Shown: positions 1 through 13,859 of the stretch, piece after piece
Numbering within the stretch: position 1 is the stretch's first letter
Layout of the letters: every line of letters starts with the position of its first letter
Assembly (NCBI RefSeq): GCF_014905175.1
Contig: NC_057791.1
Coordinates: forward strand, 7,140,492-7,204,491
Direction of reading: 5' to 3'
DNA: 64,000 nucleotides
Source: Aphidius gifuensis
Lineage: Eukaryota > Arthropoda > Insecta > Hymenoptera > Braconidae
The notes under the pieces: generated by a model
The model's input: only the letters and a program-made list of their open reading frames with translations
What the model was told of the DNA's origin: nothing
Databases searched by the model: none
Program-made: the position numbers and the translations under genes

Positions 1-59
1 ATAATTTGTAATCAATATAAACAATAATCTGAACTTTTATAAACAATTTTTACCATAAA

Positions 60-1385
60 AGTAATTATTAATATTGTTTTTTTTTTTTACGCTAACACAC
101 AATCCATGGAACCGAGTGTTACTCTGATCACATTGGATCCACAGTTTTTTTTTTTCTCTTAGTTGGAAAAAAAATATTACAAGTGCTACAATCTGTATTT
201 CATTCATCATCATCAGTTGCTTTTTCTTCTCTTTCGTCTTTTTCAATTTCAATAGATTCTATATTTGAACTATTCAATTTTCTTCTTTTTGTCCTTTTTT
301 TTTTCTTTCTCTTCTTTTATTCTCTCTAGCTCACCTAGCTCTTTTCTATAATTTTTCAATGACTTCACATACTTTAGTCTTACCAGATTCATGTGAAGGA
401 GTTACTGGTATAAGTGGAAAACGTTGGGATTATAAGGTCAAAACTCACATGTTTTAGAGAATCTCAGAATGTTTTCTGTTGTTGCAGCATGTTTTCAAGC
501 TTTGCAAAAACATTCTGGGACATTTTTCTCACTAACATTTTTCTCTGGATGTTGTCTCATCTTGTGCAATATTTCCCGAGAGGGCTATACTGACACTGGG
601 AGGTTGACACTAATATCCAGGGGTTGTGAATTGTGTGTCGTGTGGGGTGGTAGACCATGATCGAGTGATTTTGTTGAGCGATTCTACGGACTTTTGAATC
701 TAAAATCAGTAAAACTTATCGTAATCATAAGTTAGCCTAACTTGAGTCATAAAGCACACGATCTATTTTTCGAACAACTCAGAATTGATGTAGCCAGTAT
801 CACTCACCATGCCCAAGATCTATCAGTTGTATTGGCTATTAGTTCTTCATTTACCCTTTTCCTGGCAAATACAAAAACTGGTGGAAGTTTCTCACCAGCT
901 ACTGATACACAGCACTCGACGGTGACGTTTCGAGACTTTTTTCGAACACCAACTTACTTCTGTCCTTTTATGTCTATTATTTTCCTTATCGTTTTTGGAA
1001 TCGCCGATGCTGGAGTTATATCAACGTTCTAAATACGATGCTGAGGAAACTTGTGTTGTCCAGTCCTGTTTTATATAATTCAAAACATTCCTGAACTCTA
1101 CCACGGTTGAATCTTCTTGCACAAGCAGCAGATACAGTTTCAGGTTTTCTTAGAGACAAAGTTGAATTACGTCTAAGGAAACCTTGCATTCATTTTGTAC
1201 CCGCTGAACTTCTTGAAAAAGAATTCAGCAAGTTGTTTTCTTCAGCAGGTAACCAAGCAAGCGACTTCAATGCTGTTGGATGCACGTCATATAAAAAAGA
1301 TTCGTTTTCCTGCAGATACTCCCCCAACTGCTCTTCTCGGTTTCGACTGAAAACCGTTTCTGCACTTCCTCAACCTATTTATTAA
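60..1385 (-). pseudogene. Broken pogo/Tigger-like (jerky-type DDE_1) transposase
   Basis: Minus-strand remnant of a pogo-family transposase, recognised by translation in shifting frames. Near 1189-1140 it reads FLRRNSTLSLRKPE, the end of the CENP-B-type helix-turn-helix in this family, followed by ACARRFNRG. Around 930-840 it reads SRNVTVECCVSVAGEK then PPVFVFARKR, the conserved core between the first and second catalytic aspartates. Near 205-80 it reads LWIQCDQSNTRFHGLC with an upstream C-x2-C, like the PHD-type zinc finger at the C-terminus of many insect pogo/jerky transposases. Several stops and frameshifts separate these blocks, so the gene is dead. I could not find its terminal repeats or the TA duplication typical of the superfamily. 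The family call is firm; exact limits are approximate. Confidence 0.72.
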
Positions 1386-1399
1386 ATACAAGATGACCA

Positions 1400-2590
1400 A
1401 TGATCATTGATCTACAATATAAGATTCAAGTGAAAAGCATAATTATCATAAATAAATCTTCTATCTATCGGTACACTTATTAAATTTATTCTATTTCTTC
1501 ATTGATTGAATAAATCATCAAATTTATAATCTAGATTAAGTATCAAGTCTAATAGAAGTTGGTGAATTTATTTTATTATTTTAGTTATTAAAAAATTATT
1601 GAAATGTTAAATTAATGTTTGAATAGATTTACTAACATGTTTGAAACTTGATTGAAATGATTTTTTTATCGATAAAATAATAAAATAAATTCACTAGTAT
1701 ATGTCAAACCTGGTACTGAATCTACATTGTCATTAAAATAATTTTTAAATGTACTGAATTATAAAATAGAATGAATACTTTTACTGATATACGAAGAACT
1801 GGTGATTCGATAATGAAAACTGTAAATAAATTTTAAAAAAATATAAACCTTTCATAGTAGCGATCTCTATATTCGAGGAAGGTTTGTACAGTTGTATGTA
1901 AGTTTAATACGACGTATCAATACGAGATATCAGTACGACGTATCAGTACGAGATATTCTAGAGGTGAGAGCATTTTATTTTTTAGATTGATTATTATTCA
2001 CAACTTCATTCATTGCTTTTGCCATTACAATTAGATCTCACGTTTGTCTATCTGTTTTTCTTTAATATATACCCATCTTTTTTGTTTATAAATATAAAAT
2101 ATTGTATAATGATGAAAAAAATTATTGTTTTTATTCACTATTTTTTGTTTTATTATGAACAATTAATACCATTCTATCAAAATTAGATTAATTCCAATGT
2201 TTTTTATAATTAAAGTCAAGTTTAATTCACCAATCATTCACGATTAATGAAACTGATCAATAGAAACTCAGTTAATAAAAATAATATAAAGAAATAGATA
2301 CCCTTGTTCTTATAGTGTTTAATGTTGTTGTTGTGGTGAATTTTATAATGATATCCACGGAGACTAGAGGTCTCTACTCTTCATAATGATCTTGTTTGTA
2401 GTTGTTTGTAGTGTATGTGTACATTTAGTTTGACAGATATATTCCTTACTGATTATTTATTTATTTATCAAGAGACTCGGTAGAGTCTCGCCTCAATTTT
2501 TAAAAAGCGAGACTCTTTACTGGGTATAAGTATTTTAAGTCAGTGGTCCATGACGTCGTCATTTTTTAATTATCAAATGTCGTTCTAATT
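1400..2590. other. AT-rich intergenic DNA
   Basis: No coding region or recognisable element found. Around 1905-1965 a short block repeats TACGACGTATC / TACGAGATATC a few times. 2475-2520 contains a small hairpin (GAGACTCGG..CCTCAATT..GCGAGACTC). Confidence 0.4.
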
Positions 2591-3045
2591 ATTTGTTAAG
2601 GTAAAGCAATACCTTTTTATATTAGACGCCCTAACCTATATTTACCGATGGAGGTCGCTTACACCCCCATCTATGGGCCCAAAAAACATTCAGGCCCATA
2701 CTTCGGTTCGACCGGTAAATTGTAAAACTCAAAATCTAGAGTTCATGCATATAGCAACAATCTGATGTATAATAATTAATTATATTATTTAAACATAAAA
2801 TTTCAGCCAATCAATGAAATTAGAATGTAAATGAGCTTGCAGTAGTTACATGCAAACTATTTTACTGCTTTAAATATTTTTAATTTCACATTGGAACGAC
2901 AATTATGTCAATTTGTGTTAATTTGATACCTTCATGATTATTTACATTCTAATTGAAAATATCAATTTACATTTGCTACTGTCAATACATATTACTTATA
3001 AAGAGTTTACTTAATTCAATTCAACTGCAAAGTTGAGAAGTATGT

Positions 3046-4326
3046 TCATGCAATTTTTAACTGGAGATCGTATTTATGTTTTGGAAGTTCATCTTTAATC
3101 ACATGGCCATACTCTGCATCAGGTCCTGCCCACGAAAAGCGTGTCGCATCATGCTCAGTCTTGTATTTCTGAACAGAAATTCTGTGAGCCCATCGTCTTG
3201 CTTCCATTTTAGCTATGATATCAGGTACAATTTTATTACTGTACTCAATAATTTTAGAAAGAACAGTCTGAGTATTGTATTGCACAACTGCACATAATGC
3301 TCGGAGTTTGTATGAATTGCTTTTGCTAAAACAAATTCGTTTACCACCAATAAATTTATTCAGCACAGAAAACATTCTTTCAGCAGGATTATTCGTTTGG
3401 TTTTCTAGAAGACTATCAGCATGTTTTGCTAAATAATCAAGAGCTTCAATGATGGGCTTAAGCATGTTATTATCTTGAAGTAATTTTAAATGATTGATAG
3501 TGTAAGCTTTGCAATCATCTGTTCGTGGATTGCACTCTTTATGGTCACCAAAAAAATTACTTGGTAAACTTTTGATGTCTTTTGTAAGATTAATTATTTT
3601 TTCTTCCTGAGATGAATCTTCACTGGAACGCTTGATCATAGCTTCTTCTATTAGCATTCGCATCCAATACCCAGTATTTTTGATATCATTCCGGAGTTGT
3701 CCAACAAAGCAAATAGATTTTTTAGGATGAACTCGCATCTTCATTTGAGAAATGTAATCCATTTTATAACCTAAATTTCGAAATAAATGGTTTTTGCACT
3801 CAATTTTTCTAACGGAAATAGCCCATTTTTTGTAAGGTTTAGCATTATTAATTTTTTCCATTATACTACTGTCCCCATCACAAATAAGTGTGTCATAGAT
3901 TAATTTATATTTTTCAACGTTACATAGGAAACCTTGAAGGACACCCGCAGACTCCATGCCTGTTGAAGTACCATCCTAATTAGCTGCACATGGGTGAGGT
4001 CGTGAAGGTCTATTCTCTTTTTTAGCTCGATCACATACCGCGCAAACTTTATTATAAATAGCACAAAAAATAACCTTGCCTGTGCGCGCTCCAATTATAA
4101 CTGCTGTTCCAGAAAGTGCATTGTAGCCTCCGCGTCGATAACTTCTTTTACACCATTGCATATCACTTATGACAGCAGGAAAACAGCTAATATTCTCCAA
4201 TTCAGATTTATTGCTTTTAAAATTGATGTTTCTATTATTTTCCACTGCTGATATATCATCATCGTGAAAAAAAATCTCCTGATGTATATCAAGGTTTTCA
4301 TTTTTGTTATTTTCACCTTTGTTCAT
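3046..4326 (-). pseudogene. Mutator-like-domain transposase with one nonsense codon
   Basis: Two minus-strand reading frames (4326-3976 and 3957-3046) form one protein separated only by an in-frame TAG at 3973-3975. The first part contains KRSYRRGGYNALSGTAVIIG and ARTGKVIFCAIYNK, then HPCAAN. After the stop come GTSTGMESAGVLQGF, IYDTLICDGDSSI and KIECKNHLFRNLG. These are hallmarks of the metazoan 'Mutator-like' transposase domain (PF20700 type): an 'NW-G-SS-ME' motif and a catalytic 'DGDSS'. The residue lost to the stop is normally Trp, so TGG to TAG is the simplest explanation. GDHKEC (about 3540) resembles the usual zinc-binding insertion. A start at 4326 gives a shorter N-terminus than I expect, so 5' sequence may be missing. 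Downstream the frame is open to its natural end. Confidence 0.78.
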
Positions 4327-4417
4327 GTCTGTATAAAATAAAAAAGTGATAGAACATAAATATTTTACTTGTTTTAAGCGTAATTTTTTTAGACAAAATC
4401 GCGGAAAATTTAATGTA

Positions 4418-4568
4418 CGCAATCTAAAGAAAATTTACACGTATTTATTTTTTTTGTCACGTCTTAAAAGCATTAAAAAAAAAAATTTCTCTGGGTAAAT
4501 AAATTTGCAACTTTTTTAATGATTGAAAAAAAAAAAAAAAAATACGTGTAAATTTTCTTTAGACTGCG
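4418..4568. repeat. Hairpin MITE
   Basis: A 27-bp inverted repeat (acgcaatctaaagaaaattt... at 4418 and its reverse complement ending near 4568) differs at one base and encloses about 100 bp of A/T-rich spacer. It lies just upstream of the transposase start within the Kolobok-like element. No clear target duplication was identified. Confidence 0.6.
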
Positions 4569-4904
4569 TAGAATAATATCGTCTACGGGCCTTTTCGTGA
4601 TTTGATCACCCCTTTTTTCCCCCTAGAAGCACCGCGTGCCTCAAAAAGATTACAAAAAAATTCTGGACTAATCCAGGAAAGATCCCTTTTAAATGAACAT
4701 TTTAAAAAATTTGGTTCCATTTTTATAAAAAAATTATTATAACTAAATTCGACCCTTCTGATTTCAATAAAAATATTTAAAAAATTCTATCTCCCCGGGA
4801 AAGGGTTAAAAAAAATTAATTAAAAATAAAATAATTGATTCCGCGATCCCTGTTAGAATTAGATAAAAATGTTCCAAATAAAAGTTATAAAAGTTTCCAA
4901 ATAA

Positions 4905-6071
<1,167 letters not shown>

Positions 6072-6689
6072 GTTAGTAAATCTGTAATAAAAAATAATTA
6101 TTGAATACAATAATATATTTAAAGAATAAATCAAATGAAAGAACGTCATCAACATTAACGAAAAAATTATTAATTTTCAATTTCGAGTTTACTAAAGTTA
6201 CTAATAAAATCATACATAGTTGATTAGTTCTTTTGGCTTAGTATGAACACACACACCAAAGCAACACAACACAACAGTCAACTTAATAGTCTCCATTGTA
6301 TTTCTTCTCCTTTTTTTATTTTATGACCCGTAGAAGAAGTGACAAACAAGACCCAGCGGACGTCAAATATCATACACTGGCCCATAGGCATGCATGTGTA
6401 AGCAGTTTGCCAAGTTTTGTATAATGATACGCACTCACATACATATGAAGAGTTGTGGCAACATCGCATGAAATATTTTTCATCTGTAACGACGATATTC
6501 TACTATGTTTGCTTTGGCAACGTCACTACAATCAACTGGTTTTCATACGTTTTCTTTTCTCAAGTTTTTCTGTGATAATTATTTTTCGGTTTTAGGAATA
6601 GAAACGAAAAATATTTTGTAAGAAACTTTTTTTTTATAGACACCTTGCCAGTCCTTTCAATTAATATATAATAATTAAAGTTTTTGAAA

Positions 6690-7310
6690 ATGAATAATTT
6701 TGAATAATTCTTTTTTAATCTTAAAAAGATAGATCTGGGCTATTTTTTACCGGTAAAAACAATATATGTACTCCCAATAATAATAATAACAAAGTAATGT
6801 TTATTAAAATTTCAATCGATAATAATAAAATTTGTACCTTCATAATAATTATAAAAAAAACAAGTTACTTCAAAATTTTAATTTAAAATAATTTGTTATT
6901 ATCATTGAGGGTACAAATTAGCGAACGTTTCGCTTTCCAAAATAAGAAAAAAATTATTTAAAAATATCGATATCTTAAATGTACGATGCAATTGTTAATA
7001 AAAATGTTTAGTCAACAATTGCATGATGTCTTCAAAAATCAATATTTTTGAATAATTTTTTTTTATTGTAAACAGTAAAAAGTGGGCTAATTTGTACCGA
7101 TAAAATTAAAATCTGTACTCTCAATAATATTAACAAATTATTGTAAATTAAAATTTTACAGTAACTTGTTTTTTTAAAATTATTATGAAGGTACAAATTT
7201 TATTATTACCGGTTAAAATTTTTATAAACATTATTTTGTTATTATTATTATTATTATTAGGGGTATAACTAACAACAGCATGGTGCCTTCGGAAATTAAT
7301 ATTTTTACCC
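6690..7310. repeat. Imperfect palindromic repeat (foldback MITE)
   Basis: The left arm (about 6750-6930: ...AAATTTGTACCTTCATAATAAT...GGGTACAAATTAGCG) is the inverted complement of the right arm (about 7080-7260: ...GGGCTAATTTGTACC...ATTATGAAGGTACAAATTTTAT). The centre carries GCAATTG motifs in both orientations (6990 and 7020). Related sequence with the same 'GGTACAAAT' and 'TGGTGCCT-GAAAAATCAATATTTTT' motifs occurs near 39825-40230, so this is a dispersed family. Confidence 0.6.
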
Positions 7311-8180
7311 CGCTCCTTTCCAGAGACCCCCCTCCAGACCTTTTTTTACAGGTTCGCATAAGAAAATTCTACCTGCTACATATAGAAAATTTATGGACCT
7401 TAGAATGCTTCCAGCGCCTCTCAAATGATACTCAGATGAAAAGTAGTTGATGGTAAAATAGAAAAAAAATTTCAAGAAAATTGTTTATTTATAATTTTTT
7501 ACATCAACAAATGTAATTTCTGAGACATTTAACTGATTTTTAGTCATTTGATGTAACGATGCTCAAAATTTCAAGAAAATCTAGCAATAACTAATATCGA
7601 AAAACTATGTTCGAAAAATGGCAAAATAACAATAATTTTTTTTGTTATTAACAATTTTTGAGAGTTTTAGCTGAAGTGGAATAGTATATTATGAATTCTC
7701 CTAAAATTTCATTCAAAAATATTCAATAGTTTAGGAGAAATCCATGTTTGAAAAAATCGCTTAATTCAAAGGTATTGCTTTACCTTAAGAAAAAAAAATA
7801 AAAACAGTTTCATTATGTATTTTTTCCAACAAATAATAAAAAAGATATGAAGAGTCAGTAAAAGCCAGGTATTAAATCTTACTAAAAAATAAATTTTCAA
7901 GCTGAAATATCTAATTCTTTCGGATACGTTGCGCATACCCCACGCCTATAGCTACTTCTGAATTTTTTTTTACATGCATATATGTGTGTGTATGCAGCCG
8001 CATGTATTAGTTATTTATCATTGATGGTATAGCAGAATTTGTTTCTTTTTCCTTTTGTTCAAAGCGTACATATATAGTATATATACACGTTTAAATTTTG
8101 ATATTTCAGAAAATTATTATTCGATTATTATTTATTATGGTATTCACGGTCAATTTAAAGTAGATGAATTACAAATATAA
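7310..8180. other. Non-coding AT-rich DNA spanning an element boundary
   Basis: No coding region seen. The first part (to 7784) is the right end of the TTAA-flanked element; the rest lies between it and the P-type element. A purine-rich stretch and a (TATG)n-like patch occur near 7970-8000. Confidence 0.4.
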
Positions 8181-8213
8181 TTTATTATTAATTTAAACAA
8201 AATAAGTGAAATA

Positions 8214-8505
8214 TGTTGGAGATACAAAGTCTGATGACACGTCCCTGACTAAATATATTTACAACTGCTACACTACCGGACACAAATCTTAACTTACAGG
8301 TTGACACTAAACAAACATACACAACCATACACTACACACACACTATATGCACCCCTCTATAATATACTCATTCCAGTTCCGGCCGCCGTGCACTTTACAC
8401 TCTTGCCTCGCATTATATATTCTCTGACTGCTAAGTAAATAAACGTCACCAATAATATTAAATTGTACTTGTTATTATTTATGATCTACCCTCACATAAC
8501 CAACA
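8214..8505. mobile_element. Solo LTR, 292 bp
   Basis: The sequence begins TGTTGGAGATAC and ends CATAACCAACA, giving the inverted TGTTGG/CCAACA ends of an LTR. It is flanked by the exact 5-bp duplication AAATA (8209-8213 and 8506-8510). Removing the LTR and one duplication gives GTGAAATAAAAAC, which matches the intact related sequence at the foldback MITE near 40318. No internal retroelement sequence remains, so it is a solo LTR left by recombination. Confidence 0.88.
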
Positions 8506-9030
8506 AAATAAAAACAAAACATAAATTTACAATTAATGTGACCAAAAAGCCTCAATTTTTAAATACCTGTCTATTCAACGTAAAATATCCAAGAGAATGG
8601 CAAAATTTTGAAGTATAATGTTGAATAATTTGCTGGATAAAGAAAAATTAAAAAAAAAATTAGGCGCTATTTCGATACATGGTCACTGAAATATAATAAA
8701 ACTGGAAGCCGAACTCCTATGCTAAGCCAATGCACGGAGTGTCGCTAGAGATAGCAATATATTGGATGGCTTTCCCTCTCACTCACGCATGCGCACAACA
8801 ACTCCTGAACAGTCAACGTACATACAAACTAGTACAGTACTATAGTAATTGCAGTTTTATTATTATTATTATTATATTTCAGTGATGGAATATGGTGAAT
8901 GTTTGACAACAACCAACAACAACAATTATTAAAAATATTTTTATAAATTATATTGCTTGATAAAAAATATCACAAAGTACCAAACAAAACAAAAACTAAT
9001 ATTCGTGCTTTAACTTATTTTGGATCAAAA

Positions 9031-11644
9031 ATGGTGTTTTATTGTTGCGTTAAAAATTGTAAAACTCACTGGACTCCAAATTCTAACCTCACATTTCACA
9101 GGTATTTGCCTTTGTTATTATAATAATGTTTAAATAATAGTATTGTTGATTGATAATAAATGTAAATCAATACAGTTTAGTAGTGGAATTAAATATAATT
9201 ATTAAACACTTGTAATTATAATTTGAAGTTTTCCATGGTCAAATCCATCACTATTGAATGCTTGGGTTAATGTTATGCCACTTAAGAATAACAATATCAA
9301 CAAAAGTTCACGCATTTGTAGTGTTCATTTTACTGAAAATGATTATGAAAATGATATAAGAATTTACAGACGTCTAAAAAAAAATGCTGTGCCACAAAAT
9401 TTTTCATGTTATGAACTGTCAAACGTAAATTATTTAACTAATTATTGTTTTCGATTTTTTTATTTAAAATCAACTTCTTGATATACACCATTTATTTATA
9501 AATCTATTGACTAATTACAGGTACTATCTGATTCTTCTCATGACAATACCAGCAATGATTTAACTCAGAGCATCTTCACTAACTTGTCACCACGTTGTGA
9601 AGATTCACAACATTCTCTAACTCCTTTAACCAATAATATACTTCACGAGCATAATAACGATTTACCTTCAGCAAAAAATATACACTCACTCAACACTGAT
9701 GAACAAGTACAAACATTATTATATCTATTCAATTCATAATGAGAGTAATTTTAAACCATATAAATATATTTTTATCATTTTCAGAGAACTGAGAACACAA
9801 ACAACAAAATTTTGAAAGAGAAAGAAACTTCTTATCGAAGAAGAATTAAAACTCTTCAGAAAAGACTACAACGTAATCATCAAAAACTTGAAAAAATGTC
9901 TAATGTTATTAGATTGCTGAGAAGTGAAGGTAATTGTACAGAAGAATTAGAAAAAGAACTTCAAAAAAGATTTTCTAATGAAGTATTGGAGCTTTTTTTA
10001 AATTTAAAAAACAACCAAGATAAACAAAAAAAAGGCTATCGGTATACAGAAAAAATGAAAGAATTTCCTAACACGATTTATTTCTATTCACCTCAAGCTT
10101 ATAAATCATTACAAAAAAAATTATGTCTTCCTGATAAAACAACATTACAAAAGTGTATAAATGCTACATCTTGTGAAGTTGGTTTTTTAAATGGAGTTTT
10201 TGATTATTTACAAGCAGAAAAGTTTCGTTCAGTATATAATTTTTCAAGTGTTGGTCTCATACTTGATTCAATGTCAATAAAAAGTAACAACCCTGTGGAC
10301 CAAAAAGAAAATTGTATCAGAGGTTGTGTTGACTTTGGCAATGCCACAAACCTTTTAGATCCATCTGATAACAATTTATTTAAATCAGAAAATGCTAAAG
10401 AAATGTTAGCATTTCAAATCGTTTCATATTCTGTTAAGTTTAAAATACCAATAGCTCACTTTTTTATAAATGGTATTAACAGTAAAATTCAATCTACATT
10501 AATTAAAGAAGCAATAAAAAGACTTCACTCAGTAGGACTAATTGTACGTTCCATCACTTGTGATGGAACAACTACAAATGTTGATACCTTAGAAAAATTA
10601 GGCTGTGATTTTACATTGGTTGACAATTTAAAGCCTCTTACATATTTTAAGCATGAATTTAATGATTCTAATATTTATGTCATTTTAGACCCTTGTCATA
10701 TGCTAAAACTATGTCGTAATACATTTGCTAAAAAGAATATTGTTTCTTCGGCTGGGCCAGTATCATTTCAATATATAAAAGAACTGCACGATCACCAAAA
10801 CGAATTAGGTCTAAAATATGCTAATAAATTATCTTCAGTTCACGTAAACTTTGAAAATAAAAAAATGAAAGTATCACTGGCAGCTCAAACAATTAGTAGT
10901 AGTGTAGCTGATGCTATTGATTTTTTAAGAGCTTCAAATCATCCAAAATTTAAAGGAAGCCAATCAACTACTCAGTTTTTACGTATTTTTGATCAATTAT
11001 TTGATATAATGAATTCAAGAAGTGCTTTTGGTACTGGTTTTAAATCACCTCTGTCATTAAAAAATCAAAGTTATTGGGAAAAAATTTTTAGGGAATCAGA
11101 AAAATATATTCGAGAGCTGAGAATTGACAATACACTTATCACAAAGACACGTAATAAAACTTTTGCACTAGGATTTATCATAGATATTCATAGCTTTAAA
11201 GGATTAGCAGTAGATTTATTAACCAACAAACCAGATTGTTTAAAGTATTTTCTCACGTACAAAGTGTCTCAAGATCATATTGAGTTGTACTTTTGTTGTA
11301 TACGGTCTCGAGGAGGCTGGAACAACAATCCTAATGTTTTACAAGCATTATGGGCTATCCGGAGATTACTTTTTCGTAATTCTGTTACACCAAGTTTAGA
11401 TTCAAATTGTACATCCGATTATTATGATTCTAATCCTATTTTTGAATTTCGAGCCAAAGAACATCGTGTAAATGAACGATTCATTAAGTCTGAATCAAAT
11501 GAAAACAGTGAACCTGATTATAATGTTCAGCATATTTTAGACCTGATGGAAGTTTTGGATGATATTCATATGAATGAATACCATGAAAATATTATTACTT
11601 ATACAGGGAGAATCATCCCAGGTAGCATGACTTTCCGTCGGTAA
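9031..11644 (+). CDS. THAP-domain P-element transposase (four exons, open throughout)
   Basis: Predicted exons 9031-9101, 9229-9424, 9521-9706 and 9785-11644 join in frame across GT..AG introns to about 770 residues with no internal stop. Exons 1-2 encode a THAP zinc finger: C-x4-C in FYCCVKNCKTHW, then FPWSNPSLLNAWV, then C-x2-H in ICSVHF, ending AVPQNF. Exon 4 opens with a coiled coil (KTLQKRLQRNHQKLEKM), then the P-type RNase-H core: the first Asp in LILDSMSIK, the second in ILDPCHMLKLCRN, and SQDHIELYFCCIRSRGGWNNN, which carries the conserved Glu. The C-terminus looks cut: after EYHENIITY, where relatives read 'IAGYIVR' and a cysteine-rich tail, this protein has 13 unrelated residues and a stop. 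It probably binds element ends and cuts DNA; activity without the tail is uncertain. Confidence 0.86.
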
Positions 11645-11837
11645 TAGTGGTTGTTTTGTTACCTTTTTTAAACTTGGCAACACTGTTACTTTCAAAGTTA
11701 CTAGATAATAATAATAATAATAATTCAATTTATGATAATAAAATTTAATTAAATACAAATCTTGCAAAATGTCCTGGAAAAATGTTCTGGTTAGGTCCCG
11801 CAAAAAGTCCCGGTGAAAATAACCCGCAAAATTTAAA

Positions 11838-12740
11838 GCTTTATTTAAACAATGAATTCAATATTTATTTAAACGAAAATTTTATTATTTATTTAAACAA
11901 AAATTTGAACGATAAATTCAATATTTATTTAAACGAAAATTTAAACAATAAATTCAATATTTATTTAAACAATAAATTCAATATTTATTTGAACGATAAA
12001 TTCAATATTTATTTAAACGAAAATTTAAACAATAAATTCAATATTTATTTAAACAATAAATTCAATATTTATTTAAACGAAAATTTTATCATTTATTTAA
12101 ACGATAAACTCAATATTTATTTCAACGAAAATTTTATCATTTATTTAAACAAAAATTTAAACGATAAATTCAATATTTATTTCAACGAAAATTTTAATAT
12201 TTATTTAAACGAAAATTTAAACAATAAATTCAATATTTATTTAAACGGAAATTTTATCATTTATTTAAACAAAAATTTAAACGATAAATTCAATATTTAT
12301 TTAAACGAAAATTTAAACAATAAATTCAATATTTATTTGAACAATAAATTCAATATTTATTCGAACGATAAATTCAATATTTATTTAAACGAAAATTTAA
12401 ACAATAAATTCAATATTTATTTCAACGAAAATTTTAATATTTATTTAAACGAAAATTTAAACAATAAATTCAATATTTATTTAAACGAAAATTTTATCAT
12501 TTATTTAAACAAAAATTTAAACGATAAATTCAATATTTATTTAAACGAAAATTTAAACAATAAATTCAATATTTATTTGAACGATAAATTCAATATTTAT
12601 TTAAACGAAAATTTAAACAATAAATTCAATATTTATTTCAACGAAAATTTTAATATTTATTTAAACGAAAATTTAAACAATAAATTCAATATTTATTTCA
12701 ACGAAAATTTTATTATTTATTTAAACAAAAATTTAAACGA
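11838..12740 (+). repeat. In-frame AT-rich minisatellite
   Basis: About 900 bp built from modules of 18, 24 and 36 bp such as TTTATTTAAACGAAAATTTA and AACAATAAATTCAATATTTA. Every module is a multiple of 3 and lacks stops in the + frame, so a 320-codon frame stays open from 11782 and would encode a NENLNNKFNIYLN-type repeat. I see no promoter, partner domain or relative, so I treat it as a repeat and not a gene. It fills the gap between the P transposase and the captured gene fragments. Confidence 0.88.
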
Positions 12741-12744
12741 ATAA

Positions 12745-12973
12745 ATCTTTGTATCCTCCAATTTTACCTTGACCAATGAAACATGCTCTAAGGGTTGGTA
12801 AACCAGCAACTGAATTAACCATTGAATTCGAAATTTATCAATATCCAAATGACAAACAAGACTCTAAATTTCTTCATCCAAATGTGTTTTATCCAAAAAA
12901 ATGTGAAACTTTTTTAATAGTTTCGAAAAGATTCTATAAAATAAAATTAATCAATATTCGTATTTTTTTTTAA
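12745..12973 (+). pseudogene. Unidentified coding-like fragment
   Basis: The + frame from 12776 reads MKHALRVGKPATELTIEFEI, then QYPNDKQDSKFLHPNVFYPK and KCETF, a composition that looks like a genuine protein, unlike the low-complexity frames nearby. It breaks off at a T-rich run near 12960. I do not recognise the family. Its position among other fragments suggests it is another captured exon. Confidence 0.35.
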
Positions 12974-13134
12974 TTTATTTTTTCAACTCACCATTTTAAT
13001 ATCTTCATAAAATAAAAATAAAACGTTCTTATTATTTCGCAAATTCCAGCCTTTTTTACATGTGGCCAATATGGTCCAAGACTAACTATTCAAAATAATA
13101 TTTATACTTAGCTTTAAATTACAACAATGTAAAT

Positions 13135-13770
13135 TTGATTTCGTAAATTTTTTTCGTCAAGTTTACGTTTCTGAATGGGCTGATAAGCATTATTTGAAAA
13201 ACGCCACCACGAAATGAACTCATTACTCAGATCTTTTGGATCTCGTACGATATAATTTATCTGTTAAATTGTTAATTTTAAAGTTTGAAAATTATGCAAA
13301 TATTAATAAGTGTTATATGATTTATTAATTTTTTACCTTAGCACCGGAAAATATTTTTATGTAAACTAAATGCCAAATGGGTTTTAATAATTCTTGGCCC
13401 ACTTGTATTTACATGTGCATCATAATAATTTCTAATATTTTTACATTTAACAGATGAATCCAAGATGTTGGATCATTTTCATTTCGAATTGCAACTTTTG
13501 CTTCAGACCATCTGTTGTCATACAGGCCCAATCTAAAATTAATATCATTAAAATTATTATTAAATGTTATAAAAAATACAAAATTAGTTTTAATAATTTA
13601 ATTACTTACTCTTGCTCAAAAACTCGTTCTTCAAGACGTATTTTTTTAGCATTTTCATAGTCTAAATTGTTTATCAATAGCCATGTCATTTCAGTTGTCA
13701 CTGTTGTACCTGATCTTGGCTGTGTCATTACAAATACATTATCACTTTTTTATTTAAAATTATAAATCCA
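13135..13770 (-). pseudogene. Cytosolic sulfotransferase gene fragment
   Basis: Minus-strand exon pieces match the PAPS-dependent sulfotransferase 1 fold. Near 13740-13620 it reads NVFVMTQPRSGTTVTTEMTW, the PAPS 5'-phosphosulfate loop (family pattern 'YPKSGTTW'), then LLINNLDYENAKKIRLEERV and a GT donor. A further piece (13430-13330) reads SGPRIIKTHLAFSL, matching the 'PR-IKTHLPF' motif. Another (13260-13150) reads YIVRDPKDLSNEFISWWRF, matching the 3'-phosphate motif 'R-PKD--VS'. Exon order and minus orientation are collinear, so this is a genomic copy with introns. Changes in the PAPS loop (Trp to Val after GTT) and missing 5' and 3' parts indicate a non-functional fragment. Confidence 0.78.
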
Positions 13771-13859
13771 GTCTCCCTGATTTTTCCATGATTCACGCAC
13801 TTAACAATAAATGCAACGTTCATTTAAATGAAAATTTGAACACTAAATTGAAAAACTCA

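Noticed and set aside
742..1385. Plus-strand frames of 96 and 92 codons
   Set aside because: They are antisense to the pogo-like transposase remnant.
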